Shown here: one piece after another, positions 35,568 through 45,233 of the stretch
How positions within the stretch are numbered: the first letter of the stretch is position 1
How the letters are laid out: each line of letters opens with the position of its first letter
Origin: Rahnella victoriana
GTDB taxonomy: Bacteria > Pseudomonadota > Gammaproteobacteria > Enterobacterales > Enterobacteriaceae
NCBI RefSeq assembly: GCF_004330295.1
Contig: NZ_SJOJ01000002.1
Location: 62,001-126,000 of the forward strand
Length of the DNA stretch: 64,000 nucleotides
Reading direction: 5' to 3'
The notes under the pieces: model-generated
The model's database searches: none
Told to the model about the DNA's origin: nothing
What the model saw: the letters and a program-made list of their open reading frames with translations, nothing else
Made by a program: the position numbers and the translations under genes

Positions 35568-38225
35568 ATGCTCGCAGTCATCAGAGTTACACTGGATCAG
35601 GAATCCGCTTTGTCGGGTGTGCAGGAACTTCCTGTTCTGGGTTGGGAAATAGAAAGCGATAACAGAAATGTTCAGCAAACGGCGTATCGTATCCAGATAA
35701 GCTACGACCACCATTTTGACCCCATTATTCATCATGGCGAATGGCAGGAAACCTCCCGTTCAAATAACCTCGAGCTGACCGAATTAATGCTGACGTCTTC
35801 TCAGCGTTATTTTATCCGGGTTCAGGTGCGGGATAATTACGGCGAGGTCAGTCCGTGGAGTCCGCCTGCACACATGATTTCCGGCGTGCTGTATTCCCAT
35901 GAATGGAACGCGGAATTTATTACGGCGGAATCGCCGGAAGATAAAGATCGCTCCGCTGCCATGTTATTGCGGAAATCTTTTGTCCTGAACCGCGCGGAGG
36001 ATATTCAGTCCGCGTTTATTCACGTCAGCGCGCTGGGGCTTTATGAATTACATCTCAACGGCCATCAGGTCGGCGAAGATGCCCTGACTCCCGGCTGGAC
36101 AAGTTATCACCACCATTTACGTTATCAGACTTATGATCTGACCGGTCATCTGCAAAACGGCGAGAATGTCATCGGCGCGATAACCGGCGCTGGCTGGTAT
36201 AAAGGGGATATGGGCTTTACCCGCCACAGAAATTATTACGGTGAACGGGCGGCGCTTATTTCACGGCTGGTGATTAATTATAAAGACGGTTCGCAGGACA
36301 CTGTGGTCAGCGATGAAAGCTGGAAAGGCCACGATTCTGCCATTCTGTTTTCTGAAATCTATGACGGCGAAATTTATGATGCCCGCAGGGAAATTCCCGG
36401 CTGGTGCGACAGGCAGGGTTCAGCGGCATCATGGCGGCCGGTCAGCGTGGTGGCGCACGATAAATCCACGCTGGTCGCGCAGGGCAGCAACACTGTCAGA
36501 CAAATAGAAAAACTGAAACCTGTCGCGCTGATCACCACGCCGCAAGGCGACACGGTCCTCGACTTCGGCCAGAATTTAAGTGGCTGGGTAGAATTTAAGG
36601 TGCGCGGAAACGCAGGCGATAAAGTGGTGTTGCGCCACTTTGAAGTGCTGGACGCAGAGGGCAATGTTTATCTGGATAACCTGCGTTCCGCGAAACAGCG
36701 GACGGAGTACGTGCTCCGGGGCGAGGGCGAGGAAATCTGGCATCCGCACTTTACCTGGCAGGGTTTCCGTTACGTGAAAATCGAGAAATATCCGGCGGAG
36801 CTGGACCGGAATAATTTCACCGCCATTGTGCTGCATTCCGCCATGCAACAGACCGGGCATTTCGCCTGTTCCGACCCGGATCTGAACCAGTTACATCACA
36901 ACATCTTGTGGGGGCTGAAAGGCAATTTTGTCGATGTACCGACTGACTGCCCGCAGCGCGATGAGCGTCTGGGCTGGACGGGCGATGCCCAGATTTTTTG
37001 CCGCACGGCGAGCTATCTGATGCAGACGCGAAATTTCTTCGCCAAATGGCTGACCGATCTTCGTTATGATCAGACGGAAGAAGGCGGCGTGCCACACGTC
37101 ATTCCCGACATCCTCACCGGATATTGCGCCAAAGACCGTTTGCTGGCCGAGGGCGGCACCCACTCGGCATCGGCCTGGGCTGATGCGGCGGTGATCAACC
37201 CGTGGACGATGTACCTGATGTACGGCGACATCCGGGTGCTGGAAAATCAGTATGCCAGTATGAAGGGGTGGATCGATTTTATGACCGCACACGCCGACAA
37301 CCATATCTGGCAGTACAACTTACAGTTTGGTGACTGGGTGGCGCTGGATGCAAAAGAGGGCAGTTATTTCGGTGCCACACCTAACGACCTGACCTGTACG
37401 GCGTATTACGCCTATTCCACCCAGCTGTTTGCTAAAGCGGCCAAAGTACTGAACCGGCTGGACGATCATCAGCATTACGAGGCATTACATCAGGCGATTG
37501 TCCGTCGTTTTCAGCAGGAGTTTTTCACGCCATCCGGTCGCCTGGCGGCAAGAACCCAAACCGCGCACATTCTGGCGCTGTATTTCAATCTGGTGCCGGA
37601 AGATTTCCGCCAGCGCACCACCGACACGCTGGTTGAATTGCTCAATGAGCACGACGGACATCTGGTCACCGGTTTCGTCGGCACGCCGTATTTCTGCCAT
37701 GCGCTGAGCCAGAACGGACGCACGAAGGAAGCGTGGAATTTACTGCTGAAAGACGATTTCCCGTCATGGCTGTATCAGGTGAAAGCCGGTGCCACCACCA
37801 TCTGGGAACACTGGGACGGCATCAAACCGGACGGCAGCATGTGGAGCGCGGACATGAACTCCTTCAACCATTACGCCTATGGCGCGGTGGGCGAATGGCT
37901 CTACCGCGTGGCTGCAGGGATTGAAGCCGACGAGGCGCAGCCGGGATTCAAACATTTCATCATCAATCCGCTGACCGGCGGCGGCCTGAGCTGGCTCGAT
38001 ACTCGTTATCAGTCAATCTACGGCAGCATCGGCGTGCGCTGGGAAGTCAGTGGTCAGACCGTGTTCCTTAACGTCAAGGTTCCGGCGAATACCTCCGCCA
38101 CCGTGATCCTGACGGACGGTCAATCTGTGCAGGAAGCGGACGGGATTGATTTTGTGCGCTGTGCTGACGGGTATACGGCTGAGGTGGGATCGGGGGAATA
38201 TCGGGTGGAATACCGGTTAGTTTAG
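35568..38225 (+). CDS. Alpha-L-rhamnosidase, GH78
   Basis: An 885-residue glycoside hydrolase with the four GH78 parts in order: an N-terminal fibronectin-like domain, Bac_rhamnosid_N (about 130-300), the (alpha/alpha)6 catalytic barrel (about 430-770) and a C-terminal beta domain. The signature DVPTDCPQRDERLGWTGDAQ is near residues 453-472, and the second acidic motif GATTIWEHWDG near 740. No signal peptide is present, so it acts in the cytosol on imported rhamnosides. Start: ATG at 35568, preceded by GAGGAG; another ATG seven bases earlier is out of frame. It is the last gene of the module. Confidence 0.92.
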   Translation: MLAVIRVTLDQESALSGVQELPVLGWEIESDNRNVQQTAYRIQISYDHHFDPIIHHGEWQETSRSNNLELTELMLTSSQRYFIRVQVRDNYGEVSPWSPPAHMISGVLYSHEWNAEFITAESPEDKDRSAAMLLRKSFVLNRAEDIQSAFIHVSALGLYELHLNGHQVGEDALTPGWTSYHHHLRYQTYDLTGHLQNGENVIGAITGAGWYKGDMGFTRHRNYYGERAALISRLVINYKDGSQDTVVSDESWKGHDSAILFSEIYDGEIYDARREIPGWCDRQGSAASWRPVSVVAHDKSTLVAQGSNTVRQIEKLKPVALITTPQGDTVLDFGQNLSGWVEFKVRGNAGDKVVLRHFEVLDAEGNVYLDNLRSAKQRTEYVLRGEGEEIWHPHFTWQGFRYVKIEKYPAELDRNNFTAIVLHSAMQQTGHFACSDPDLNQLHHNILWGLKGNFVDVPTDCPQRDERLGWTGDAQIFCRTASYLMQTRNFFAKWLTDLRYDQTEEGGVPHVIPDILTGYCAKDRLLAEGGTHSASAWADAAVINPWTMYLMYGDIRVLENQYASMKGWIDFMTAHADNHIWQYNLQFGDWVALDAKEGSYFGATPNDLTCTAYYAYSTQLFAKAAKVLNRLDDHQHYEALHQAIVRRFQQEFFTPSGRLAARTQTAHILALYFNLVPEDFRQRTTDTLVELLNEHDGHLVTGFVGTPYFCHALSQNGRTKEAWNLLLKDDFPSWLYQVKAGATTIWEHWDGIKPDGSMWSADMNSFNHYAYGAVGEWLYRVAAGIEADEAQPGFKHFIINPLTGGGLSWLDTRYQSIYGSIGVRWEVSGQTVFLNVKVPANTSATVILTDGQSVQEADGIDFVRCADGYTAEVGSGEYRVEYRLV

Positions 38226-38240
38226 TGAGGCAGCTTGTTT

Positions 38241-38370
38241 GCTCCTCCCCCTGCGAAGGGGGAGGCCGGGAGGGGGTTTAGCAGACAAAACGGCCGTCAA
38301 AGCTCAGGTTAACTTTTTGATTTGTCTATGATACCCCACCCCAACCCTCCCCTTCGCAGGGGAGGGAGCC
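38241..38370. repeat. Inverted pair of REP-like palindromes
   Basis: Copy 1 (38241-38279) holds CCTCCCCCT-GCG-AAGGGGGAGG followed by a G-rich tail. Copy 2 (38332-38370) is the same design in reverse orientation, with CCCTCCCC-TTCGCA-GGGGAGGG and an ACCCCACCCCA flank. Together they form a BIME-like unit between gene ends. Confidence 0.8.
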
Positions 38371-38405
38371 GACCACGTTTTTATCTCAACCCACAGTTTA
38401 AAGAC

Positions 38406-41400
38406 TCAAGACTCCGGTTCGGTCTTCTTCCCCGCCAGCATGGCCAAAAAGTCATATTTGGCCTGCAATTCTTTCTCCGCTGCGGCATACAACATTTCTG
38501 CCACGTCCGGCTGTTGGGCATTCAGCCTTCTGAAGCGTTGCTCATTGTTGAGCGTATCCGTCAGTCCGCTGGATGGCGGTCTGGAATCCAGCGCCAGTGC
38601 CGGTTTGCCTTCTTCCGTGCGACGTGGATCGAAGCGATATAGCGGCCAGAAACCGGTGGTGGTCAGCTGTTTCATCTGGTCGTGGCTGAGCGCCAGATCG
38701 TAGCCGTGCTCCTCGCACGGGCTGTAGGCGATAATCAGCGACGGTCCCGGATAGGCTTCGGCTTCCTGAATGGCTTTGACGGTCTGATTGAACTGCGCGC
38801 CGAGCGAAATCTGTGCCACATACACATGACCGTACATCATCATGCTGACACCCAGATCTTTGCGCGATTTGCGTTTACCCTGTTCGGCAAATTTGGTCAC
38901 CGCACCCAGCGGGGTGGCTTTCGACTGCTGCCCGCCGGTGTTGGAATAACACTGGGTATCGAGCACCAGCACGTTGACGTTTTCGGTCAGACTCAGCACG
39001 TGATCCAGCCCGCCGAAACCGATGTCGTATGCCCAGCCGTCGCCGCCAATCAGCCAGATGGATTTATCCACCAGATAATCAGCATCCGTGGCTAACTGAC
39101 GGGCATCCGGCGTGTCGATCTCAGCCAGAATTTTGCGCAGCGCGGTGACATGTTCGCGTTTCACTTCCGGCGTGGCGCTGTCATCACGCAGACCGCCCAG
39201 CACGTCAGCCGGAATATGTTCTTCCAGCGACGCGACCAGACGTAATACCCGGCGGCGATGCTGATCCACTGTCAGGCGGAAGCCCAGCCCGAACTCGGCA
39301 TTATCTTCAAACAGTGAGTTTGCCCAGGCCGGACCACGGCCATCCGCGTTGGTGGTGTACGGCGTGGAAGGCAGGTTGCCGCCATAAATAGAGGAACAGC
39401 CGGTGGCGTTAGCGATCAGCAAACGGTCGCCATACAACTGCGTCAGCAGCTTGATATACGGCGTTTCACCGCAACCGGAACAGGCACCGGAGTACTCGAA
39501 CAACGGCGTGATCAGCTGCGATGTGCGGATATCAATGCGTTCCAGCGTGGTTTTATCGATCTCCGGCAGTTTGAGGAAGAAGTCATAATTGGCGCGTTCT
39601 TCTTCCAGATGTTCGATACGATCGGCCATGTTGATGGCTTTGATGGAAGGATCCTGACGATCTTTCGCCGGACACACTTCCACGCACAAATTACAGCCGG
39701 TGCAGTCTTCCGGCGCGACCTGCAACACGTATTTCTGACCGCGCATGTCGCGGGACTTCACATCCAGCGATTGCAGCGCGGAAGGGGCGTTTTCCATAAA
39801 TTCCGGCTGAACCACTTTGGCGCGGATCGCCGAGTGCGGACAGGCGGCAACACAGTGGTTGCACTGGGTGCACAAATCCGGTTTCCAGATGGGGACTTCT
39901 TCGGCAATGTTGCGTTTTTCCCACTGCGTGGTCCCGGTCGGCCAGGTGCCGTCCGGCGGGAAGGCCGAAACCGGCAGTGCGTCGCCAAGACCCGCCAGCA
40001 TGGTGGCGGTGACGGTTTTGACGAAGTCCGGTGCCGCGTCGGAAACAATCGGCGGGCGTTTACGCGGATTTTCCGGGACAGGTTGCAGCGGTACCGCCAC
40101 CAGTTCTTCCAGCGTGGCGGCCAGCGCCATCCAGTTGCGGGTGACCAGTTCCTCGCCTTTACTGCTGTAGCTGCGGGCAATCGCGCCCTGTAATTCTGTC
40201 AGTGCCTGATCGCCCGGCAGAATCTGTGTCAGATGGAAAAACGCCATCTGCATAACGGTGTTAATGCGTGCACCGAGTTTACATTCGCGGGCAATTTTGG
40301 CGGCATTAATGACATAGAAGCGTGCCTCGCGCTGAAGCAGGGTTGCCTGCACTTCCAGCGGCAAACGCTCCCAGACTTCAGCGGCGCTGAACGGCGTATT
40401 GAGCAGGAAAATCCCGCCGTGACGCAGGCGTTCGGCCATCTGGTATAAATCGATAAACTGCCACTGGTGACAGGCGACAAAGTGCGCCTGACTCACCAGA
40501 TACGCAGATTTGATCGGCTTTTCACTGACGCGCAGATGCGACACTGTCAGGCCACCGGCCTTTTTGGAGTCGTAAACGAAATAACCCTGCGCGTACATCG
40601 GCGTGCTGTTACCGATGATCTTGATGTTGTTTTTGGTGGCCGACACCGAACCGTCACTGCCCAGCCCGTAAAACAGGGCTTCGAGCGACGCGTGCTGCGG
40701 CAATTCTTCTTCCACCACCGGCAATGACAAACCGGTGACGTCGTCATAAATGCCGACAGTAAAGCGCGGACGCGGCTGGCTCAGCGACAGCTCGCGGAAC
40801 ACCGAAAGCACGCAGTCCGGGCCGAATTCTTTCGAGGATAATCCGTAACGGCCACCGGTCACTTTCGGCAGCGTATCGCGTTCGCCACGGCTGTAGGCTT
40901 CGGCCAGGGCGGTCATCACGTCGAGATACAACGGTTCGGCCAGCGCGCCCGGCTCTTTGGTGCGATCCATCACCGCGATGCTTTTCACGCTTTGCGGCAG
41001 CACCGACAGCAGATGGGCGGCGCTGAACGGCCGGTATAAACGCACTTTCAGCACGCCGACTTTCTCGCCGCGCGCATTCAGGGTGTCGATCACTTCTTCG
41101 GCGGTGCCGATGCCGGAACCCATCAGCACAATCACCCGTTCTGCCTGCGGATCGCCGACGTATTCGAACGGCTTATATTCGCGGCCGGTGAGGGCGGCGA
41201 AGGCATCCATGGCGTCAATGACGTGCTGGCAGGTGGCGTTGTAATACGGGTTGGTGGCCTCACGCGACTGGAAATAGGTGTCAGGGTTGGCGGACGTGCC
41301 ACGGATCACCGGATGGTCCGGCGACAGCGCACGGGCGCGGTGCGCGTCAATCTGCGCCTGCGGCAACATCTGCTGGAGCGTGTCATCGCTGAGTGGCGCA

Positions 41401-41936
41401 ATCTTGTTGATTTCGTGCGAGGTACGGAAGCCGTCAAAAAAGTGGATAAACGGCACGCGGCTGTTCAGACTGGCGACCTGAGAGATCAGCGCGAAATCCT
41501 GCGCTTCCTGCACGCTGGCGGCAGAGAGCAGGGCGCAACCGGTCTGGCGCACGGCCATCACATCAGAATGATCACCAAAAATCGACAAGGCGTGCGTCGC
41601 GACGGTACGCGCCGCCACATGCAATACAAACGGCGTCAGTTCACCGGCCAGTTTGTACAGCGTCGGGATCATCAGCAGCAGACCCTGCGACGAGGTAAAC
41701 GACGTCGATAACGCACCGGTCTGTAGTGCGCCATGGACGGTGGAAATCGCGCCTGCTTCAGACTGCATTTCCATTACCGTCGGGACATCGCCCCACAGAT
41801 TTTTCTTCCCTTCGCCTGACCAGGCACCGGCAATTTCGGCCATGGTTGAACTGGGGGTGATCGGGTAGATGGCAATCACTTCGTTGGTGCGATAAGCCAC
41901 GGAAGCGACTGCGTTATTACCGTCAGTGGTGATCAT
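38406..41936 (-). CDS. nifJ: Pyruvate:flavodoxin/ferredoxin oxidoreductase
   Basis: A 1176-residue single-chain PFOR that converts pyruvate and CoA to acetyl-CoA and CO2 and reduces flavodoxin or ferredoxin. Domains in order: PFOR N-terminal TPP domain (YPITPSSTMAE), domains II-III, the EKR region, two 4Fe-4S clusters (CTQCNHCVAACPHS and CTGCNLCVEVCPAK) and the C-terminal TPP domain (CSGCGETPY, GGDGWAYDIGFGG). It is close to E. coli YdbK (1174 residues). A GTG at 41960 is in frame, but the ATG at 41936 has AAAGGA at good spacing and matches the YdbK start. It could supply electrons to nitrogenase in a diazotroph, but no nif genes are present here. Confidence 0.96.
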   Translation of the reverse strand: MITTDGNNAVASVAYRTNEVIAIYPITPSSTMAEIAGAWSGEGKKNLWGDVPTVMEMQSEAGAISTVHGALQTGALSTSFTSSQGLLLMIPTLYKLAGELTPFVLHVAARTVATHALSIFGDHSDVMAVRQTGCALLSAASVQEAQDFALISQVASLNSRVPFIHFFDGFRTSHEINKIAPLSDDTLQQMLPQAQIDAHRARALSPDHPVIRGTSANPDTYFQSREATNPYYNATCQHVIDAMDAFAALTGREYKPFEYVGDPQAERVIVLMGSGIGTAEEVIDTLNARGEKVGVLKVRLYRPFSAAHLLSVLPQSVKSIAVMDRTKEPGALAEPLYLDVMTALAEAYSRGERDTLPKVTGGRYGLSSKEFGPDCVLSVFRELSLSQPRPRFTVGIYDDVTGLSLPVVEEELPQHASLEALFYGLGSDGSVSATKNNIKIIGNSTPMYAQGYFVYDSKKAGGLTVSHLRVSEKPIKSAYLVSQAHFVACHQWQFIDLYQMAERLRHGGIFLLNTPFSAAEVWERLPLEVQATLLQREARFYVINAAKIARECKLGARINTVMQMAFFHLTQILPGDQALTELQGAIARSYSSKGEELVTRNWMALAATLEELVAVPLQPVPENPRKRPPIVSDAAPDFVKTVTATMLAGLGDALPVSAFPPDGTWPTGTTQWEKRNIAEEVPIWKPDLCTQCNHCVAACPHSAIRAKVVQPEFMENAPSALQSLDVKSRDMRGQKYVLQVAPEDCTGCNLCVEVCPAKDRQDPSIKAINMADRIEHLEEERANYDFFLKLPEIDKTTLERIDIRTSQLITPLFEYSGACSGCGETPYIKLLTQLYGDRLLIANATGCSSIYGGNLPSTPYTTNADGRGPAWANSLFEDNAEFGLGFRLTVDQHRRRVLRLVASLEEHIPADVLGGLRDDSATPEVKREHVTALRKILAEIDTPDARQLATDADYLVDKSIWLIGGDGWAYDIGFGGLDHVLSLTENVNVLVLDTQCYSNTGGQQSKATPLGAVTKFAEQGKRKSRKDLGVSMMMYGHVYVAQISLGAQFNQTVKAIQEAEAYPGPSLIIAYSPCEEHGYDLALSHDQMKQLTTTGFWPLYRFDPRRTEEGKPALALDSRPPSSGLTDTLNNEQRFRRLNAQQPDVAEMLYAAAEKELQAKYDFLAMLAGKKTEPES

Positions 41937-42110
41937 GGAATATCCTTTTGCTTTGCTCACAATGGCGGCCAGCAGGAAAGTGTTTTTGCTGGCAAGAATG
42001 ATAAAAGCTTAGCAGAGGGCGGATTAATCGATTTATCCTGATTGTGTGCAGGGCTATTTCGCCTGATATTTTAAGTGGTTACTCTGTAAACGATCAGATT
42101 GGGATTATTA

Positions 42111-42149
42111 TTAGCCACCGGGGAAATAACGATTTCTGCCGGTGGCTAA
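42111..42149 (-). terminator. Hairpin downstream of the MgtC-family gene
   Basis: A perfect 11-bp stem TTAGCCACCGG / CCGGTGGCTAA whose loop contains a further GAAAT / ATTTC stem. It lies 30 bp beyond the minus-strand stop. Confidence 0.7.
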
Positions 42150-42178
42150 ACAGCGGATAAGGGAAGGGGAAAAACGGG

Positions 42179-42838
42179 TTAATTAATATCGATTCTTTTT
42201 ATTCCTTTCACCGACATCAGCGCCTCATACAATTTATCCACACTCTGTTTCGGCCGCAGGATCACATCCAGAACCAGTTCGCATTTTCTTTCATCTTCTT
42301 CATCGCGCTGATTGATTTTGATCTGACCGGGGCGGATACGCATTTTCTGCAAGGCCATCAGCACGCCCGGCACGCTTTCCGGCAGCAGCCGGATTTCTAT
42401 TAAATGATGATGCCCGACCCAGTGATTACTTATCTGGCGGAACACTTCCAGCACAATTAAGGTCATGAACGCGCCATAAATGCCGATCTGATACAGCCCG
42501 CTGCCAATCACCAGACCAATCGCCGCCGTCACCCATAAACCCGCGGCGGTGGTTAATCCTTTCACAATTTGTTTCTGAATAATGATCGTCCCGGCACCGA
42601 GGAAACCCATGCCGCTGACCACCTGTGCCGCCACGCGGCTGGGGTCGAAGCTGACGTGAGTTTGCAGCAGAATATCGGCAAAGCCATATTTCGACACAAT
42701 CATAAACATGGCGCTGCCGATACCCACCAGAATATGGGTGCGCAATCCGGCTTCTTTGGCGCGTAACTGACGCTCAATGCCGATTAATCCACCCAGGGCA
42801 CCGGCGAGGGCAATCCGGAGTAAAAAATCTGTCAGCAT
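42179..42838 (-). CDS. MgtC/SapB-family membrane protein
   Basis: A 219-residue protein with four to five N-terminal membrane segments (IALAGALGGLIGIERQ and VSGMGFLGAGTIII are the family signatures) and a soluble ACT-like C-terminal domain (about 145-219). It belongs to the MgtC/SapB family. Salmonella MgtC helps survival in macrophages and at low Mg by acting on the ATP synthase, while other members have unclear roles. It interrupts the nifJ-ydbJ neighbourhood known from E. coli. No mgtB partner is adjacent. Confidence 0.85.
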   Translation of the reverse strand: MLTDFLLRIALAGALGGLIGIERQLRAKEAGLRTHILVGIGSAMFMIVSKYGFADILLQTHVSFDPSRVAAQVVSGMGFLGAGTIIIQKQIVKGLTTAAGLWVTAAIGLVIGSGLYQIGIYGAFMTLIVLEVFRQISNHWVGHHHLIEIRLLPESVPGVLMALQKMRIRPGQIKINQRDEEDERKCELVLDVILRPKQSVDKLYEALMSVKGIKRIDIN

Positions 42839-43075
42839 GTCTGCTCCTTTATCATTATATTTTCCGGGTCATACAGAGGGTAAAGAGGTTAATAACGGTT
42901 AATTTTATTCGTCAAAGAAATAACCGGACGAAATAAAATGTGTCTGAGTGTTTAAATTTGAGATTATTTTAGGAAAAAGTTGATGTTATTTCACCGCAGG
43001 ACTCGACGCGGGCGAAAAACGTCGGATATGATGGCGATTCGAAAAAAATCCCCGTTATATTCAGGAGCAGGACAG

Positions 43076-43360
43076 ATGATCACTGCGTTTCGCGTGTTAC
43101 TGGCCGCAGGTGTACTGGTGTTAGCCGCATGCAGCAGCCACGATGAGCCGGCTGAGGTTGTGCAAAAAGGCAACAGCGTCAATGTCGGTCAGCGTGCCGT
43201 GAATATGGACAGCCCGGCGTATGCGGCCTGTTCGATGGCGGGCGGGCAATTGCGTCTGGCGCCACAGCTTGATGGCAGCCGCGTCGGCATGTGTTCGATG
43301 GCGAACGGACGTCAGTGTTCTGAAGCCGCACTGATGCAGGGTCGCTGCACCGCAGGCTAA
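43076..43360 (+). CDS. ydbJ: YdbJ-like lipoprotein (DUF333)
   Basis: A 94-residue lipoprotein with lipobox VLAA-C. The mature part has the DUF333 pattern SPAYAACSMAGGQLRLAP...GMCSMANGRQCSEAALMQGRC. The frame is open back to 42980, but CAGGAGCAGGAC before the ATG at 43076, together with the signal peptide, fixes the start. It sits between nifJ and hslJ as ydbJ does in E. coli. Its function is unknown. Confidence 0.8.
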   Translation: MITAFRVLLAAGVLVLAACSSHDEPAEVVQKGNSVNVGQRAVNMDSPAYAACSMAGGQLRLAPQLDGSRVGMCSMANGRQCSEAALMQGRCTAG

Positions 43361-43386
43361 ACGCCAGAATGATCTCTGGCGTTTTT
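43360..43386 (+). terminator. ydbJ terminator
   Basis: AACGCCAGA / TCTGGCGTT (the stem starts in the stop codon), followed by TTTTT. Confidence 0.85.
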
Positions 43387-43403
43387 GCAGGGTCAGCCCG
43401 TGA

Positions 43404-43826
43404 TTACATCCGGTCTTTCTGGCGATAGATCAGCTGATGTTTGCCCTGCGTCAGGGTCAGCTTACGATCCTGCAAGCTGAGCGCCGCGCCGTTGTTCAGT
43501 ACGTCGCTGATCACGTGATCCCATTTATTCAGATTCTCATCCGGGCACATCATCATGGTGGAGGCCAGACCTTTCACGGTCAGCACATTGTTGTGCAGCT
43601 CGCCCTGACCCATGAAGTTATTACACATCTTACCGGAAACGTGCATGTTGGCGCCGAACTCAATCTCCGGAATGCGCCCCTGTGCGGCTGGCACGGTCTG
43701 ACCATCCACACTCAGCAATTCGAAGCGGTGATGCTGTAAATCGTTTTGTTTAATGGCGGTATTCTGATTCATGCTGCATGCGCTTAACGTGATAGCGGCG
43801 GCCAGAACAAACAGTGACTTCTTCAT
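43404..43826 (-). CDS. hslJ: Heat-inducible lipoprotein HslJ (META domain)
   Basis: A 140-residue lipoprotein, the length of E. coli HslJ. It has lipobox TLSA-C and a META-type domain with FELLSVDGQTVP, FGANMHVSGKMCNNFMGQ and STMMMCPDE. It is linked to novobiocin tolerance in E. coli. The frame extends ten codons upstream, but GGAGAGAAG before the ATG at 43826 and the MKKSLFVLAAAITLSAC signal peptide set the start. It is convergent with ydbJ. Confidence 0.93.
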   Translation of the reverse strand: MKKSLFVLAAAITLSACSMNQNTAIKQNDLQHHRFELLSVDGQTVPAAQGRIPEIEFGANMHVSGKMCNNFMGQGELHNNVLTVKGLASTMMMCPDENLNKWDHVISDVLNNGAALSLQDRKLTLTQGKHQLIYRQKDRM

Positions 43827-43991
43827 CTTCTCTCCTGAGAAATATTCCTTCAGCACTCATCCTGTCGATACATTCAACTGATTTATGCAATATTTAGTGG
43901 TGCATTATAGCGTGAATGAATTGAAATTTTAAGCCCTTAACGCCCTCCCGCTGCACAGGGCGAGGCGCTTAAAATATCGCTGATCTTTATC

Positions 43992-44036
43992 CCGTCATCT
44001 GCCCATCATAAAAGCGTCATTTTACGCCGTTAGGTT
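43992..44036 (+). promoter_or_regulatory. Pho box and -10 element of the Ugp-like operon
   Basis: Three 7-bp direct repeats at exact 11-bp spacing: CCGTCAT (43992), CCATCAT (44003) and GCGTCAT (44014), against the PhoB half site CTGTCAT. The 4-bp spacers are CTGC and AAAA. TAGGTT (44031-44036) follows the last repeat by 10 bp, the distance between Pho box and -10 in phoA. No good -35 is present, as expected for a PhoB-activated promoter. Confidence 0.75.
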
Positions 44037-44070
44037 ATGCCCATCACAGGTCAGAGAGACATACAGCGGC

Positions 44071-45174
44071 ATGAGCTATCTATCACTGCATCACATCCGC
44101 AAATCCTGGGGCAACAAAGTGGCGCTCGACGACATCAGTTTTGATGTGCAGGAAGGCGATTTTATTGCCTTGCTGGGGCCTTCCGGCTGCGGCAAATCCA
44201 CGTTGCTGCGCACTATTGCCGGGCTGGAAACGGCCGATCAGGGCACCCTCCGTTTTCAGCACACCGATGTCACGGCGCTGACGCCAGGCGAACGCAAACT
44301 GTCGATGGTATTTCAGTCGTACGCGTTATTCCCGCACATGAATGTCCGTGAAAACCTGCTCTTCGGCTTGCGGGCGCGGGGCGAAGACAAGCGCCAGTTT
44401 GCCTCGCGGCTGGCGGACGTCAGCAGGCTGATGGAACTGGAACCGCTGCTCGACCGCCTGCCAGCGCAGCTTTCCGGCGGGCAGCAACAGCGCGTGGCGC
44501 TGGGCCGTGCGGTGATCGCCAATAATAAACTGTGCCTGATGGACGAACCGCTTTCCAATCTGGACGCCAAGCTGCGCCAGAGTATGCGCCGCGAAATTCG
44601 TGCGATTCAGAAAAAGCTCGGTCTGACCCTGCTGTATGTCACCCATGATCAAACCGAAGCGATGAGCATGGCGGACAAAATTATTCTGCTTAACGATGGA
44701 CGCATCGAACAGCACGACACGCCGGACAACCTTTATAACAACCCGACCAGCATTTTCGCCGCGCAATTCATTGGCGCGCCGCCGATGAATATTCTGCCGC
44801 TGGCGCAACAGGGCCAACATCACTTTCTGGCCGGCATGCCGCTGCCGGTGGTGGAAAATGTCCACGGCAACGCCCTCAGCCTCGGCCTGCGCGCGGAAGA
44901 CATTCAACTGACGGCTGCCGCACACGCCAGCCTGACCGCGCAGGTGCTGAGCCACGAATACATGGGGGCCGATACACTGGTGGCCTGTGTGTTACCGGGA
45001 TATGGGGAACCGCTGACGGTAAAAGTGGCGGGGATGCAGCGTTTTGCCGAAGGCCAGACGGTCGGCCTGCAATGGAGCACGGGCGCGCAATATTTTTTCA
45101 ACACAGCGGACGGAAAACGCTGTTATCAGGCTGAGCAAACTTGTTTGCCATCAGAGCAACGGGTTGCCGTGTAG
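44071..45174 (+). CDS. ABC transporter ATP-binding protein, UgpC-like
   Basis: A 367-residue ATPase of the MalK/UgpC class. Walker A is GPSGCGKST, the signature LSGGQQQRVALGRA and Walker B LCLMDEPLSNLDAKLR, with the switch histidine in YVTHDQTEAMS. A C-terminal OB-fold regulatory domain (about 240-367) follows. It energises the permeases encoded downstream. It is the first gene of a five-gene operon behind the Pho box, while in E. coli ugp the binding-protein gene comes first. Confidence 0.9.
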   Translation: MSYLSLHHIRKSWGNKVALDDISFDVQEGDFIALLGPSGCGKSTLLRTIAGLETADQGTLRFQHTDVTALTPGERKLSMVFQSYALFPHMNVRENLLFGLRARGEDKRQFASRLADVSRLMELEPLLDRLPAQLSGGQQQRVALGRAVIANNKLCLMDEPLSNLDAKLRQSMRREIRAIQKKLGLTLLYVTHDQTEAMSMADKIILLNDGRIEQHDTPDNLYNNPTSIFAAQFIGAPPMNILPLAQQGQHHFLAGMPLPVVENVHGNALSLGLRAEDIQLTAAAHASLTAQVLSHEYMGADTLVACVLPGYGEPLTVKVAGMQRFAEGQTVGLQWSTGAQYFFNTADGKRCYQAEQTCLPSEQRVAV

Positions 45175-45233
45175 TTTTTTGCTGTTTTGCACTTTTACTG
45201 ACTCATACCACCTCCATTGCCGAAGGGAAAACC

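Noticed and set aside
38406-41936. Part of a nitrogen-fixation cluster
   Set aside because: The PFOR is annotated nifJ by family, but the flanks are the ydbJ-hslJ-ldhA block and a carbohydrate island, and no nif gene is in the window.
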